Assembly: GCA_027490195.1 (NCBI GenBank)
Contig: JAIXYN010000038.1
Span: 1-34,818 of the forward strand
Source of the DNA: Verrucomicrobiaceae bacterium
GTDB taxonomy: Bacteria > Verrucomicrobiota > Verrucomicrobiia > Verrucomicrobiales > Verrucomicrobiaceae
Length of the DNA: 34,818 bases
Direction of reading: 5' to 3'
In this document: positions 1-8,600 of the stretch, piece after piece
Position numbering within the stretch: position 1 is the stretch's first letter
Layout of the letters: each line of letters begins with the position of its first letter
Notes under the pieces: generated by a model
The model's input: only the letters and a program-made list of their open reading frames with translations
Told to the model about the DNA's origin: nothing
The model's database searches: none
Made by a program: the position numbers and the translations under genes

Positions 1-141
1 AGATTCCGGCTAAAGCCGGGACTACAATACGTGCGTTGGCTGGATGGTGGAACGGAGGGTAAGCATGGATTTGGGAGCTGCGCGCGTGAAGCAAGCTCCC
101 AGATTCCGGCTAAAGCCGGGACTACAATACGTGCGTTGGCT
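1..141. repeat. 41-bp direct repeat with small hairpin, two copies
   Basis: Bases 1-41 and 101-141 are identical and exactly 100 bp apart. Each copy holds a short hairpin with arms CCGGC/GCCGG and loop TAAA (6-19 and 106-119), followed by ACTAC. A further inverted pair GGGAGCT/AGCTCCC lies at 73-79 and 94-100. Open frames across the segment only translate the repeat and are not credible genes. A related hairpin plus ACTAC occurs before gltX at 6640. Confidence 0.8.
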
Positions 142-403
142 TGCTTCAAATCTGGGGTGTTGCGGGGCTTCCGGAACGGGCTGCTGCGAAGCCGCGAAGC
201 ACCTCAACTACGTACTAAGAATAGCCGTGAGTTAGTCGGGAGGTTGGAGCGCTTGGGTTGGCTTTTGGTTCTTCACGCGCTATGGAGGACTTTTAGCTAG
301 GGTCGCGCACAGCGCATCCCTACCATCCGGAGAGGGCTGTGGCCTTGGCGTTCTATCCCTTTTCAAAGGGCTCTGGATTCTCTTGGGGGGTGAGAAATGC
401 GGG
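142..403. other. Intergenic, no gene; includes relic of the 211-bp repeat
   Basis: I see no credible gene here. The part 301-385 matches fragments of the 211-bp family: the arm sequence with GCGCACAGCG and TCCCTACCA, and the spacer containing CCTTGGCGTT and CCTTTTCAAA. It appears to be a decayed unit in + orientation, lying downstream of the minus-strand EEP gene. Confidence 0.5.
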
Positions 404-1387
404 CTAGGGCGTGGTGCGTGTGATCTCTACGGTGACGGAGCGGTGGTCGGAGCCGGTTTCGGGGCCGAGGGTGCGTTTTTGGATGGTGAGGCCGCGCTTT
501 GTGAGGACGTGGTCGATGGGGATCATCATGGGCAAGTGGAGTCCCCAGGTGGGGGGCCAGACGGGCGCGACGGAGTGGAAGTCGAGGCCGCCTTTTTCGC
601 GCAGGAGGCGCATGCCTTCGCACCAGGGGGTGGCATTGAAGTCGCCAGCGACAATGACTTCGCCGCTGAGACCCGCGACGAGGGCACCGATGTCTGAGAG
701 CTGCTTCCGCCATTCGTGGGCGCGGACTCCTCCGAGCGGGGGTTCGGGATGGGTGGCGATGAAGGTGAGGGGGCGGCCGAGGTGATCGAGATTGAGCACG
801 AGGGTGGGAAGCTGCCAGATGGTGAAGCGGCGGACTTCAGAACTCTTCAAGGGGAGGCGGGTGTAGCAGGCGATGCCGAAATTGCCATGGAAGAGCTCTT
901 CAACACGATGCGGATACTTCACGCGGAGTGGCTCCAAATTCGGGTGCCATGTTTCATCGACTTCCAGCAGGCAGACGATGTCGGCGTCTGCCTTGAGCAC
1001 ATGGTCAATGGCCGCGACATGGTTTTTGTTTTCGGTCAGGACATTGAAGGTCATGACGCGCAGGGCTTTTTCACCTGGCGCATTGACGGCTTCAGCGGTT
1101 TGATGGAAGGCGTGGATGATCTGTGCATTCCAGAGGACGGAGATCAGGGAGATGAGAACGAGCCAGGTGCGGCGACGGAGCAAGGCGTAGAGTACCACGA
1201 CGGCGCAGGCGATCAGGTGCTGGAGCCGGAAGTGGGACATGAGATCGAAGACCCAGCCATAGCGGCCGAGGCTGCCGAGCCAGGTGGAGGCGAGGGCCAG
1301 AAAGACGATGACATCGCAAAGCCCGCCCAGTGTGACGGTCTTTTTGACAGGGATAGGTTTGTCGGCTGGCGGCGTGTCGTCACTCAT
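404..1387 (-). CDS. Membrane-anchored endonuclease/exonuclease/phosphatase family protein
   Basis: This is a 327-residue protein of the EEP (DNase I-like, metal-dependent phosphodiesterase) fold. The N-terminus has about three hydrophobic segments (roughly residues 20-40, 55-70 and 73-92), so the catalytic domain is probably held at the inner membrane facing outward. Family motifs appear in order: TFNVLTEN (metal/substrate Asn), LLEVDE (metal Glu), THPEPP, AGDFNATPW (Asp-x-Asn) and GSDHRS (catalytic Asp-His). The start is ATG at 1387; a TTG two codons upstream is less likely. It is transcribed divergently from fabG across about 80 bp. The substrate (nucleic acid, phospholipid or another phosphoester) cannot be read from sequence. 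A second, secreted EEP protein lies at 26307-27230. Confidence 0.88.
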   Translation of the reverse strand: MSDDTPPADKPIPVKKTVTLGGLCDVIVFLALASTWLGSLGRYGWVFDLMSHFRLQHLIACAVVVLYALLRRRTWLVLISLISVLWNAQIIHAFHQTAEAVNAPGEKALRVMTFNVLTENKNHVAAIDHVLKADADIVCLLEVDETWHPNLEPLRVKYPHRVEELFHGNFGIACYTRLPLKSSEVRRFTIWQLPTLVLNLDHLGRPLTFIATHPEPPLGGVRAHEWRKQLSDIGALVAGLSGEVIVAGDFNATPWCEGMRLLREKGGLDFHSVAPVWPPTWGLHLPMMIPIDHVLTKRGLTIQKRTLGPETGSDHRSVTVEITRTTP

Positions 1388-1469
1388 CGGCAATGGGGGA
1401 CACTACGCATGCGCGGTGTGGATGCACCTTCTTCTTGCACGGCGATGCATGCCGTTCATGGATGAAGGC

Positions 1470-2216
1470 ATGGGTAAACTTCAAGATAAGATCGCAGTCG
1501 TCACCGGTGCCGGACGTGGCATTGGCAAAGCCATCGCCGAAACCTTCGCTGCTGAGGGGGCGAAAGTGGCCGTCGTCAGCCGCACGCTGGCCAATGCGCA
1601 AAGCGCTGCGGATGGCATCAACGCCACCTATCCTGATGCTGCGAAGGCCTATGCGCTGGATGTGGCCGATGGGGCGGCGTGTGCCGAAGTGGGCAAGCAG
1701 ATCCTGGCGGACTATGATCATGTGGACATTCTGGTGAACAACGCGGGTGTCACCAAGGACGGTCTGCTGCTGCGCATGAGCGAGGAAGACTGGGACGTGG
1801 TGCTGGACACGAATCTGAAGGGTGCTTTCAACATGGTGAAGGCGTTTCAGCGCAGCATCCTGAAGCAAAAGGGCGCGCGAATCATCAACATCAGTTCTGT
1901 GATTGGCCTCATTGGCAATGCGGGGCAGGCGAACTACGCGGCGAGCAAGGCGGGCCTGATTGGGTTCACGAAGTCTCTGGCGCGCGAGTTTGCGGGTCGT
2001 GGTGTGACGGCGAACTGCATCTGCCCTGGGTTCATTGCCACGGACATGACGCATGTGCTGAATGATGCGGTGAAGGGTGAGATTTTGAAGAAGATCCCGC
2101 TGGGTGATCTGGGCGCCGGTGAAGACATTGCTGAGGCGGCTCTCTTCCTTGCGAGCCCGGCGGCGCGTTATATCACGGGGCAGGTGCTGGCGGTGGATGG
2201 TGGGATGGTGATGTGA
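1470..2216 (+). CDS. fabG: 3-oxoacyl-ACP reductase FabG
   Basis: This 248-residue classical short-chain dehydrogenase probably carries out the NADPH-dependent reduction of 3-oxoacyl-ACP in fatty acid elongation. The Rossmann motif TGAGRGIG is at 12-19, NNAG at 90-93, the active-site Asn at 115, and the Ser143-Tyr156-x3-Lys160 catalytic set fits. An Arg after strand 2 (SRT, about residue 38) favours NADP(H). Length and the C-terminal TGQVLAVDGGM match FabG closely. The start at 1470 places the protein as in homologues. Upstream in-frame ATGs at 1449 and 1458 are possible, and GAAGG lies too close to the chosen start to decide it. No other fab genes adjoin it. A more distant SDR paralogue is at 33807. 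Confidence 0.92.
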   Translation: MGKLQDKIAVVTGAGRGIGKAIAETFAAEGAKVAVVSRTLANAQSAADGINATYPDAAKAYALDVADGAACAEVGKQILADYDHVDILVNNAGVTKDGLLLRMSEEDWDVVLDTNLKGAFNMVKAFQRSILKQKGARIINISSVIGLIGNAGQANYAASKAGLIGFTKSLAREFAGRGVTANCICPGFIATDMTHVLNDAVKGEILKKIPLGDLGAGEDIAEAALFLASPAARYITGQVLAVDGGMVM

Positions 2217-2494
2217 GGTGGGTGCTGGATGCTGGATGCTGGATGCTGGATTACGGAATTCGGCATCTGGCGGAATGCTGTTTTAACAGCGGCTGTTTTT
2301 GGCTAAGGAATGGCCGGAGACGGATCTGAGCTGAGATTTTGAATTCAATGCTGACCGTGAGTGGAAGTGACTCTGGACAGAATTGAGGTAGAATGATTGG
2401 GGGTAGAATCATTTCAGAGGCTGAAATCCGGTGAGGAGAACTCTGCGGGGTTTCCTTCTCTGGGATCGAGCATCTAAGATGGAGCTTCGAGGCT
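2217..2494. other. Intergenic between convergent genes, with heptamer tandem repeat
   Basis: No gene is seen. The heptamer TGCTGGA is repeated four times in tandem at 2223-2250, directly after fabG. Overlapping weak hairpins GCTGTT/AACAGC and AACAG/CTGTT followed by T5 lie at 2277-2300 and could be a modest fabG terminator. The rest is AT-richer than its surroundings and shows no recognisable element. Confidence 0.6.
2277..2300 (+). terminator. Possible weak terminator after fabG
   Basis: The 5-bp stem AACAG-CGG-CTGTT is followed by a T-run, and an alternative 6-bp hairpin overlaps it. The stem is short, so confidence is low. Confidence 0.3.
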
Positions 2495-3322
2495 CTAGCT
2501 TCCTTCTCCAAACATCATGGCCAGGATGCTGACGGCATTGAAGGTGGCGTGGAGGAGCATGGGGACGAGGAGGCAGCCGGTGATTTCGTAGGCGAGGCAG
2601 AAGAGGACGGCGAGCATCCACAGGGGCAGCAGGCTGCCGACGTGCATGTGGATGATGGCGAACATGAGGGAGGAGCTCAGCGCTGCGAAGGGGGCATCGG
2701 TGTAGCGTTTGAGCACGCCGTAAACAAAGCCGCGAAACAGGGTCTCCTCGGCCAGGGGGGCGATGACTACGGCGAGGAAGATCACGAGGAACTTGAGGGC
2801 GATGCTGTCCGATTTTTGGAAGGCTTTCACGGTCTCCTGGACGTCGAGGTCTGGCCAGAATTTTTGCAACCAAGTCACCGTGATGGCCGAAACGGCATTC
2901 ACGGAGATTAAGATGATGACCGTGAAGAGGCCGAGCGTGACCGCCAGGGAGCGCCAGTGAAGATTTTGCAGGCCGAAGAGTTCAGCGGGATTCAGGCCCC
3001 GGACCTGAAAGAGGTAGAGCAGGAGCCCTGCGCAGACGGTGAGATGGAACACCATGCCGATGACTAGGCTGGTGTCGTTGACCGTATCACCGCCACCTGC
3101 TGCTTGAGGCTGCATGGAGAGGATGAAAAGGAGCCCTATGCCGGCCAATACCAGCAGATCCGGCGCGCCATAGGAGCGGGAGAGGACGGCCCCTTCGTTG
3201 TTCCAGGAGACTTCGGGCCGGACCTGCCGCAGCAGCCAGTAAGCAAGCAGCGCCATTGCGGTGGCGATGCTGACAAAGACGGACAGATCGTGCAGGACCC
3301 CGAATGAATTCACATCGAGCAT
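2495..3322 (-). CDS. CPBP family intramembrane glutamic protease (CAAX/Abi type)
   Basis: This is a 275-residue polytopic membrane protein with about seven or eight hydrophobic segments. It carries the CPBP/Abi signature: motif 1 EETLFRGF (Glu192, Glu193, Arg197), motif 2 FAIIHMH (His225) and motif 3 LLHATFNA (His258, Asn262). Bacterial members are related to Rce1-type prenyl-protein proteases; some confer bacteriocin self-immunity or process peptides, but the substrate here is unknown. The start codon lies 2 nt after the sppA stop, so the two membrane proteases are almost certainly cotranscribed and perhaps translationally coupled. This suggests a shared role in membrane-protein or signal-peptide turnover, which is inference. 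Confidence 0.9.
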   Translation of the reverse strand: MLDVNSFGVLHDLSVFVSIATAMALLAYWLLRQVRPEVSWNNEGAVLSRSYGAPDLLVLAGIGLLFILSMQPQAAGGGDTVNDTSLVIGMVFHLTVCAGLLLYLFQVRGLNPAELFGLQNLHWRSLAVTLGLFTVIILISVNAVSAITVTWLQKFWPDLDVQETVKAFQKSDSIALKFLVIFLAVVIAPLAEETLFRGFVYGVLKRYTDAPFAALSSSLMFAIIHMHVGSLLPLWMLAVLFCLAYEITGCLLVPMLLHATFNAVSILAMMFGEGS

Positions 3323-3324
3323 GA

Positions 3325-4359
3325 TCAGTGGGCGAAGCTCGGGGGAAGATAATACGGGACGCCCGGCAGAAGCTTTGGCAGCAGGCCGCTGCTCAGATCG
3401 AGCTGAACCTTGGCCGGTTGTGCTCCCGCTTTGGCTGAGGCCATGCCGAGTGCATCAAACAGACTCACTTCGTGGCGATATTTGACCACGCCTGCATCTG
3501 CGGCTTTGCCGAGGGTGCGTGCGAGAGCATAGGCATCTTCCACGTAGCCGATTTGATCGACGAGTTTTGCGGCGAGGGCTTCGCGACCGGTCACCACGCG
3601 GCCGTCGGCCACGGTGCTCTTGAGCAGTTCTTTCGGGACGCCGCGTGCCTCGGAGACGATGCCGAGGAAGCGGTCGTACATCTGCATCACGAGATTTTGC
3701 ACGTAGGCCTTTTCATCTTCGCGCATGGGGCGTGCGCCGCTGAGCGAGTCCTTGAAAGCGCCGCTGGTGAAGGCGGTCATGGACAGGCCGACTTTGCCGA
3801 AGAGTTCGCTGTAGTTCATGGTCTCGATGATCACGCCGATGCTGGCGGTCAGGGTGGTTTCGCTGGCAACGATCTTGGTGGCGCCGCAGGCCACGTAGTA
3901 GCCGCCGGAGGCCGCCATGGAATCCATGTAAACGACGACAGGCTTTACCTTGGCGGCTTTTTTGACCGCATTGTAGATGATGTCTGAGGCGGTGACCTCG
4001 CCGCCGGGGGAGTTTACCCGCAGGACGATGGCTTTGACTTTGGTGTCAGCGACGGCTTGCTCCAGGGAGTTTTTGAGCGACTCCACACTGGGCATGGCCT
4101 CGGCAAAAAGTCCGCTCATGGATGCGGATGAAATGACGCCTTCGAGGTCGATGTGGACGATCTTGTCTTGGGAGGACTGCTTGGGGGACTCGACGGTGGT
4201 TTCGTGCAGATGGCGCTTGGGCCGTGCGGTGGAAAAGCTGGCGTCAGCGCCGACATCGAGGTCCAGCTTGCTGAGGAACATGCCCAGATTGAGGCCGAGA
4301 CTGACAAGGAGGCCGAGCAGTAGCAGGGCGATCAGGCATCCATAAGATTTATTGCTCAT
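3325..4359 (-). CDS. sppA: Signal peptide peptidase SppA (S49 family)
   Basis: This 344-residue single-domain SppA is of the Bacillus/archaeal size rather than the double-length E. coli form. It has one N-terminal membrane anchor (about residues 8-30) and then the ClpP/crotonase-like S49 fold. Motifs seen are VNSPGGEVTAS (about 115-125), the nucleophile Ser151 in MAASGGYY, and the general base Lys203 in SGAFKD, matching the Ser-Lys dyad spacing of B. subtilis SppA. The enzyme degrades cleaved signal peptides and other membrane-embedded fragments. It is first in a two-gene unit with the CPBP protease downstream. No Shine-Dalgarno sequence precedes the ATG. Confidence 0.93.
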   Translation of the reverse strand: MSNKSYGCLIALLLLGLLVSLGLNLGMFLSKLDLDVGADASFSTARPKRHLHETTVESPKQSSQDKIVHIDLEGVISSASMSGLFAEAMPSVESLKNSLEQAVADTKVKAIVLRVNSPGGEVTASDIIYNAVKKAAKVKPVVVYMDSMAASGGYYVACGATKIVASETTLTASIGVIIETMNYSELFGKVGLSMTAFTSGAFKDSLSGARPMREDEKAYVQNLVMQMYDRFLGIVSEARGVPKELLKSTVADGRVVTGREALAAKLVDQIGYVEDAYALARTLGKAADAGVVKYRHEVSLFDALGMASAKAGAQPAKVQLDLSSGLLPKLLPGVPYYLPPSFAH

Positions 4360-4489
4360 AAGGGGAGATGCTAAGCGGCATGGGTGAATTTGCCAAGTAT
4401 GAATGGCGCTGAGTTAAGGGCGTTGTTCGTGGGTTTGGAAGTTGGACACACAGGCAGCGACGATGCGGCGTTGAAAGACGCTGCTGGTG

Positions 4490-4640
4490 GGCGCGGCGTT
4501 GGAAGAATGCGGTGGGTTTGCTTCCCGAGAAGGTGGGCATGTACCCAGGGCGGCCTCGCTTAGGCTCGGCATGCCCTGGGCTGCGATAGGTCGCACCTTT
4601 GGTGCTGATTTCATAGGTAGATGAAAACGAGTCTGGAAAG
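4490..4640 (+). repeat. Repeat family B, divergent copy
   Basis: It shares with 18722-18932 and 22826-23031 the order TGGGTTTGCTTCCC, a CCCAGGG stem, the segment around CTCGCTTAGGCTCGGC, a CCTGGG closing arm, then a second small hairpin. Here the first stem is CCCAGGGC (4544-4551) with GCCCTGGG (4573-4580), a compensatory G-C swap relative to the copy at 18844-18880. The second hairpin is GCACC/GGTGC instead of GAAGGCC/GGCCTTC. Confidence 0.6.
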
Positions 4641-4786
4641 GGCCACCTGCAGAGAGAGCTTTGCGCTGAAAAAGCATGATGGGTTGTGTGCAATGAAGTT
4701 CATTTGTCTGGACGTCGTTGGGTGGGGGTGGCGGAAGCCCGCCCGTATTTGAACGTCATGCAACGCACTTTGGCATGCGAACGCGC

Positions 4787-4856
4787 TGGTGGTCGGGCGG
4801 TTTGGCGGAGGAAGTGATGGAGCGAAGCACTCTTTCGACGCCAAACACGACCAACC
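4787..4856. repeat. Imperfect inverted repeat in intergenic DNA
   Basis: Arms at 4787-4807 and 4839-4856 pair with small bulges (core GGTTTGGCG with CGCCAAACAC). The loop contains a further weak AGTG/CACT stem. Function is unknown. Confidence 0.45.
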
Positions 4857-5083
4857 TACGGCCGGAGCGGCTCGCTGCGCGTCTGTTCCAGAAGAAATCT
4901 GCTGCCAGTGGAGAACAGACCTGTTTTCTACGAATCGTGGTATGAGAGTCGGCAGCTACAGAGTGAAAAAAACTGCCTCAAGTTAGTAGTGCTCGTGACC
5001 AGCATTGATGCTGCATCTCACTTGTCTTACGGAATAGTGGAATATTGGTGGAATCAAACAACTGGCGGGCTGTCGCGGCCGAG

Positions 5084-6544
5084 TTATTTAAACAGGCCTT
5101 TGAGGCCCTTGAAGGTATTGATCAGGTCCTTGGCCTTGTCTTCGATGTCATTTCCGAGGAGGTTTTCGAGCTTTACCTGGAGGTCGGGTTTGACCTCGGG
5201 ATGGGAGAGAGAGCCGGTGATGGTGAGGTCGAAGGTGAGGCGGCCACGGCTGTCGGAGAGGCCCTCCACGATCAGCTTTGAGATGGTGCGGTTGATGCCG
5301 CGACTGGCGATTCCCTGCATGAGGCTTTGTTTCATCGCTTCACCACAGGACAGGCGGCTTAGCATGCCCTGCTGGTCTTTGGCGAAGTCCATCCAGGAGT
5401 CACGCTTGATGGTGTACTCATAGTCCGGCAGCGCAAACTGGGTGTCATCCAGGAAGCGCATGGATTGCTCGCGGTAGAGGATGTGGGCGTGGACGTCCTG
5501 CGCGAGCATGCCGCCGATGCGGACGGCGCTGAGGTCGATGCCGTATTTCATGAGCTTGTCCAGATGCTGGCCGGCGGTCTCGCCGATGGTCATGTTGCCG
5601 CCGATGGAGGAGCCGCGATCAATGATGAGGTTCAGATCCGCCGCAGGGGACCACATGCGTGTGGCGGGGTCCACGGGATTGACGTCGCCTTCGCCATGGA
5701 GGGTCATGTCGGCAAAACGCACCTGGCGGGTCTGACCGCCGATCTTGGCCACGCCATCCACCAAGACCTTGGCGGCGAGGCGGACGTGAAGGCGGTTGTG
5801 CGCGGTGAGGTCTTCGGGGTCGATGTCGAGGTCAGTGAGAGCGAGGCTGAAGTCGCTGATGTCGGCTCTGAACTGTGAATCCACGCCTTGATTGGTGATG
5901 CGGAAATGCGCTTGCTCGATGCTGATCTCCTGGAGGGAAAGACGAGTGGCCGTGGGCTGTGGCTCCGCTGGGGCAGCGGGTGCGACAGGTGGCGTGGTCA
6001 AGGCGGGAGCAGGCTCTCCGGGCGAAGGGACGGCGGCTACGGGCGGTGGGGACTGCACCGGGATGGCGCGGGGGACTTCTTCTTGCTGCATCTGCGCCAG
6101 TTTCTCCGGCGGTGGCTGGAAGAGCTTTTGCAGAGAGCTGCCATCTTGAGGGCTGACGGTTTCGGTCACGTCCAGGCCGATGATGCGCAGCACGCGCGGA
6201 TAAAAATGCCGGTGCCACAGGCCTTCGGGCACGAGTTCAAGGTAGGCCATTTCGGCCTTCACCGGCGCGTGCTGCATGGGCGGACGCGCTGCGATGGGGG
6301 TGCCGGCGTATTGATCACGCGGGCCGATCTTGATGCCCGTCAGGCGCAGGCTGGGCGGCCAGGAGAGGATGGCAAGATTCACATCGTCCAGATGAATGCG
6401 TGCATTGATGTTCTTTTCGGTCTCCAGCGTGATGCGCTCTTTGTTCACATACTGGCGCAGCCACCAGACGCCGGCCAGTGGTGCGGCCACAGCGAGAAGC
6501 AGCCCGAGGCCAAGCAGGATGAGGATGATGCGGGTGATCTTCAT
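5084..6544 (-). CDS. AsmA/DUF748-like envelope protein
   Basis: This 486-residue protein has one N-terminal hydrophobic anchor (about residues 5-28) followed by a large, probably periplasmic region. The opening after the anchor (INARIHLDDVNLAIL, then SLRLTGIKIG) resembles the repeating beta-groove of AsmA/TamB/DUF748 proteins, which are involved in phospholipid transport or outer-membrane homeostasis. Residues about 150-200 form a Pro/Ala-rich linker. A second beta-rich part contains FRITNQGVDS and DISDFSLALTDLDIDP, typical of DUF748/AsmA C-terminal units. The C-terminus has LTGSLSHPEVKPDLQ, then an amphipathic NTFKGLKGLFK tail. It stands alone on the minus strand. The exact subfamily is uncertain and the envelope role is inference. 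Confidence 0.7.
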   Translation of the reverse strand: MKITRIILILLGLGLLLAVAAPLAGVWWLRQYVNKERITLETEKNINARIHLDDVNLAILSWPPSLRLTGIKIGPRDQYAGTPIAARPPMQHAPVKAEMAYLELVPEGLWHRHFYPRVLRIIGLDVTETVSPQDGSSLQKLFQPPPEKLAQMQQEEVPRAIPVQSPPPVAAVPSPGEPAPALTTPPVAPAAPAEPQPTATRLSLQEISIEQAHFRITNQGVDSQFRADISDFSLALTDLDIDPEDLTAHNRLHVRLAAKVLVDGVAKIGGQTRQVRFADMTLHGEGDVNPVDPATRMWSPAADLNLIIDRGSSIGGNMTIGETAGQHLDKLMKYGIDLSAVRIGGMLAQDVHAHILYREQSMRFLDDTQFALPDYEYTIKRDSWMDFAKDQQGMLSRLSCGEAMKQSLMQGIASRGINRTISKLIVEGLSDSRGRLTFDLTITGSLSHPEVKPDLQVKLENLLGNDIEDKAKDLINTFKGLKGLFK

Positions 6545-6570
6545 GGGGTGAGCATAAACAGTCTTACGCG

Positions 6571-6591
6571 ATTTGAAATTTGAAATTTGAA
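6571..6591. repeat. Heptamer tandem repeat (ATTTGAA x3)
   Basis: Three perfect tandem copies of ATTTGAA lie between the divergent AsmA-like and gltX genes. The AT-rich tract may help promoter opening, but no clear -35/-10 pair can be assigned. Confidence 0.7.
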
Positions 6592-6639
6592 TTGGCGAAT
6601 CCCGGCTATTGTCATGCCCCCTGTTTTAGCTCGTTCTGA

Positions 6640-6657
6640 GCGGGCAGGATTGCCCGC
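6640..6657 (+). other. Hairpin in gltX leader (repeat family C)
   Basis: The perfect stem GCGGGCA/TGCCCGC has loop GGAT and is followed by ACTACTTCC, ending 17 nt before the gltX ATG. A related pattern of GC stem plus CTAC or YTRCTTC is seen at 6-25, 106-125 and 18609-18676. It could be a dispersed repeat or a leader structure. Confidence 0.55.
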
Positions 6658-6674
6658 ACTACTTCCTTCCACCC

Positions 6675-8003
6675 ATGTCCATTCGCGTTCGTTTTGCTCC
6701 TTCCCCCACCGGTGATCTTCATGTCGGAGGCGCCCGCACGGCGCTGTTCAACTGGCTTATGGCCCGCAAGAGTGGCGGCACCTTCATCCTGCGCGTGGAA
6801 GACACCGACGGCGCACGCAACACGGCGGAAGCGGCTGCGGGCATCATCAAAGGGATGCGCTGGCTCGGGCTGGACTGGGATGAAGGCCCGGAAGTGGGCG
6901 GTGACTGCGGCCCGTATTTCCAAAGCCAGCGGAAGAATATCTATGACGCGTATTTCAAAAAGCTGGAAGACGCCGGGCGCGTGTATGCGGAGGCCGATGG
7001 CGCGATGCGTTTCAAATTCAGCCGCACGGCGATCACGGTGCATGACTTGGTGTGTGGAGATGTGACCTTCGCCCCAACGGAGGAGCCGGACATGACGATT
7101 CGCCGCCCGGATGGCAGCTACATCTTCCACTTTGTGAACGTGGTGGATGACATCGAGATGCGCATGACGCACGTGCTGCGTGGTGAGGATCATCTTTCGA
7201 ATACCTGGAAGCACATTGATCTATTCAATGCCTTTGGTGCCACGCCGCCAACTTATGCGCACATTCCGCTGATCCTGAATCCGGATGGCAGCAAGATGAG
7301 CAAGCGGGATGAGGGCAGCGCCATCGAGCACAGCTACATGAACGCGGGTTTCCTGCCTGCGGCGGTGTTTAACTACCTTTGCATGCTGGGCTGGACGCCG
7401 AAGGCGGAGAGCGAGAAGCTTTCGCGTGAGGAGCTGACTGCGCTGTTTGATGCGGATGCGATTCACAGCAGCAATGCAAAGTTTGACCTCAAGAAGGCGC
7501 TTTGGTTCAACGCGCAGTATTTGCGTGAGCTGAGCCCGGAGGAGTTGTTGAAGCATGGCCGGACTTTCCTCGCGGCCAAGGGGCTGACTTGGACCGATGA
7601 CGCCATGGCTGCAGCGGCTGTGCACAGCGTGCGCGAGAAGGTGAGCCTGCTCACTGAACTGCCGGAGTGGGTGCATTACTTCTTCCGCGAGGACTATCCC
7701 TTCGAGGCGGATGTGGTGACGAAGCTCAAGGCCAAGCCTGAGAATGCGGGGCTGCTGAAGGCTGCTGCTGAGCAACTGGCCCAGACTGCGGAGTGGACTG
7801 AGCAGAGCGTGCATGATGCTGTTGAAGCGGCAGCTAAGGCGCTGAGCGTGAAGCCGGGTGCGATGATGCCGCTGCTGCGTTTCGCGCTGAGTGGTCAGTC
7901 ACGTGGGCCTGGGGTGACGACGATTGCGCATTTGATCGGGAAGGAGAAGACGCTGGCGCGGATTGAGAGGGCGCTGGGGGAGGTGGTGGAAAATGCAGTC
8001 TGA
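6675..8003 (+). CDS. gltX: Glutamyl-tRNA synthetase
   Basis: This 442-residue class I aminoacyl-tRNA synthetase charges tRNA-Glu (and possibly tRNA-Gln for later amidation). The N-terminus reads RFAPSPTGDLHVGGART, with the HIGH-type signature as HVGG at 16-19. VEDTD is at 41-45, and the KMSKR loop is intact at 207-211 (SKMSKRDEG). FHFVNVVDDIEMRMTHVLRGEDHLSNT is the canonical glutamate-binding stretch. The C-terminal anticodon-binding region is alpha-helical and the whole is slightly shorter than the about 470 residues common in proteobacteria. No Shine-Dalgarno is visible. A hypothetical gene follows after 18 nt and may be cotranscribed. Confidence 0.96.
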   Translation: MSIRVRFAPSPTGDLHVGGARTALFNWLMARKSGGTFILRVEDTDGARNTAEAAAGIIKGMRWLGLDWDEGPEVGGDCGPYFQSQRKNIYDAYFKKLEDAGRVYAEADGAMRFKFSRTAITVHDLVCGDVTFAPTEEPDMTIRRPDGSYIFHFVNVVDDIEMRMTHVLRGEDHLSNTWKHIDLFNAFGATPPTYAHIPLILNPDGSKMSKRDEGSAIEHSYMNAGFLPAAVFNYLCMLGWTPKAESEKLSREELTALFDADAIHSSNAKFDLKKALWFNAQYLRELSPEELLKHGRTFLAAKGLTWTDDAMAAAAVHSVREKVSLLTELPEWVHYFFREDYPFEADVVTKLKAKPENAGLLKAAAEQLAQTAEWTEQSVHDAVEAAAKALSVKPGAMMPLLRFALSGQSRGPGVTTIAHLIGKEKTLARIERALGEVVENAV

Positions 8004-8021
8004 AAGACTTGTCTGAAATCT

Positions 8022-8327
8022 ATGAGATCGCCTATACAACTTTTCGTTGGAGGTTTAGTGGCGATGGGGTTCGACGCGACTGGGAAGTATTTGCTGACGA
8101 TTTCACATTCTGGACGTGGTGTGTTTTCGACTGACTCATGGGAGCGAGTTGCTCGGGATGTTGTATTAGCTTATCCGAGCGATGGAAAAGCTCTCGGTTT
8201 TGGCCCGATTGAAGGGGTGATCGTCGAAGTCGCTGAACGGGACGAAAGGCGCAGTCGGATTGAGATGCAGTCTCCCGACGGTAGATATCACCTAGCTGGA
8301 GAGTCTGATGGGATTACGATTACATGA
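8022..8327 (+). CDS. Hypothetical protein, 101 aa
   Basis: I do not recognise this protein with certainty. It starts MRSPIQLFVGG and contains DATGKYLLTISHSGRGVF, a WERVARD segment, a central AYPSDGKALGFGPIEG and a beta-rich C-terminus with SPDGRYHLAGESDG. The repeated pattern of short strand, turn and Gly-Lys-Tyr/Gly-Arg-Tyr suggests a small beta-sheet protein, perhaps resembling one or two beta-propeller blades. No signal peptide or membrane segment is seen. It sits 18 nt after gltX and 12 nt before a truncated PIN gene, at the left edge of the accessory island. A role as an immunity or antitoxin-like partner is possible but only suggested by position. Confidence 0.6.
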   Translation: MRSPIQLFVGGLVAMGFDATGKYLLTISHSGRGVFSTDSWERVARDVVLAYPSDGKALGFGPIEGVIVEVAERDERRSRIEMQSPDGRYHLAGESDGITIT

Positions 8328-8339
8328 TGAAGGTTAATC

Positions 8340-8600
8340 ATGCGCAACACTCTCAAGCCGGAGCTTGAGCCTTTGGCTGGTGATCTGGTTCGGTTGCTGA
8401 AACTGCCAGCGAAGGCCGTCATGGACGCTTCGCATCTGGCCATGTGCATTCTGCATCAAATGGATTATCTTTTGACTTGGAACTGCACTCACCTGGCCAA
8501 CCCGGTGCTGCAGAAAGAACTGGTGGAATATTGCCGCTACCATGACCTTTACATCCCGATCATTTGCACGCCTGCATCCCTCTTAACATCGCCGCCATGA
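8340..8600 (+). pseudogene. PIN-domain (VapC-type) toxin, N-terminally truncated
   Basis: The 86 residues match the C-terminal half of a type II toxin of the PIN ribonuclease family. The signature DASHLAMCILHQMDYLLTWN, then HLAN, corresponds to the second part of the PIN active site (Asp about 29 here), and the ending resembles full-length VapC-like proteins (YIPIICTPASLL). The first half, with the initial catalytic Asp and the fold's first strand, is absent, and the sequence directly upstream is a different gene. I infer a 5' deletion leaving an inactive remnant, though its ATG still opens a frame. The stop overlaps the next start as ATGA, the arrangement expected from the original toxin operon. 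Confidence 0.7.

Larger units (their letters stand above)
4360..5083. other. 724-bp intergenic region with structured elements, no gene
   Basis: No supported coding region. It contains a divergent copy of repeat family B (about 4490-4640) and a long imperfect inverted repeat with arms at 4787-4807 and 4839-4856 enclosing a second imperfect stem around AGTG/CACT. Open frames here are short, repeat-derived or of odd composition. It lies upstream of sppA and downstream of the AsmA-like gene, both on the minus strand. Confidence 0.6.

Noticed and set aside
1..300. 89-aa frame at the start of the window
   Set aside because: It translates the direct repeat (SQIPAKAGTT from the hairpin) and lacks any domain.
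6570..6620. Promoter for gltX with TTGAAT and TGTCAT
   Set aside because: The -10 match is poor and the -35 falls in the ATTTGAA repeats, so the support is too weak.
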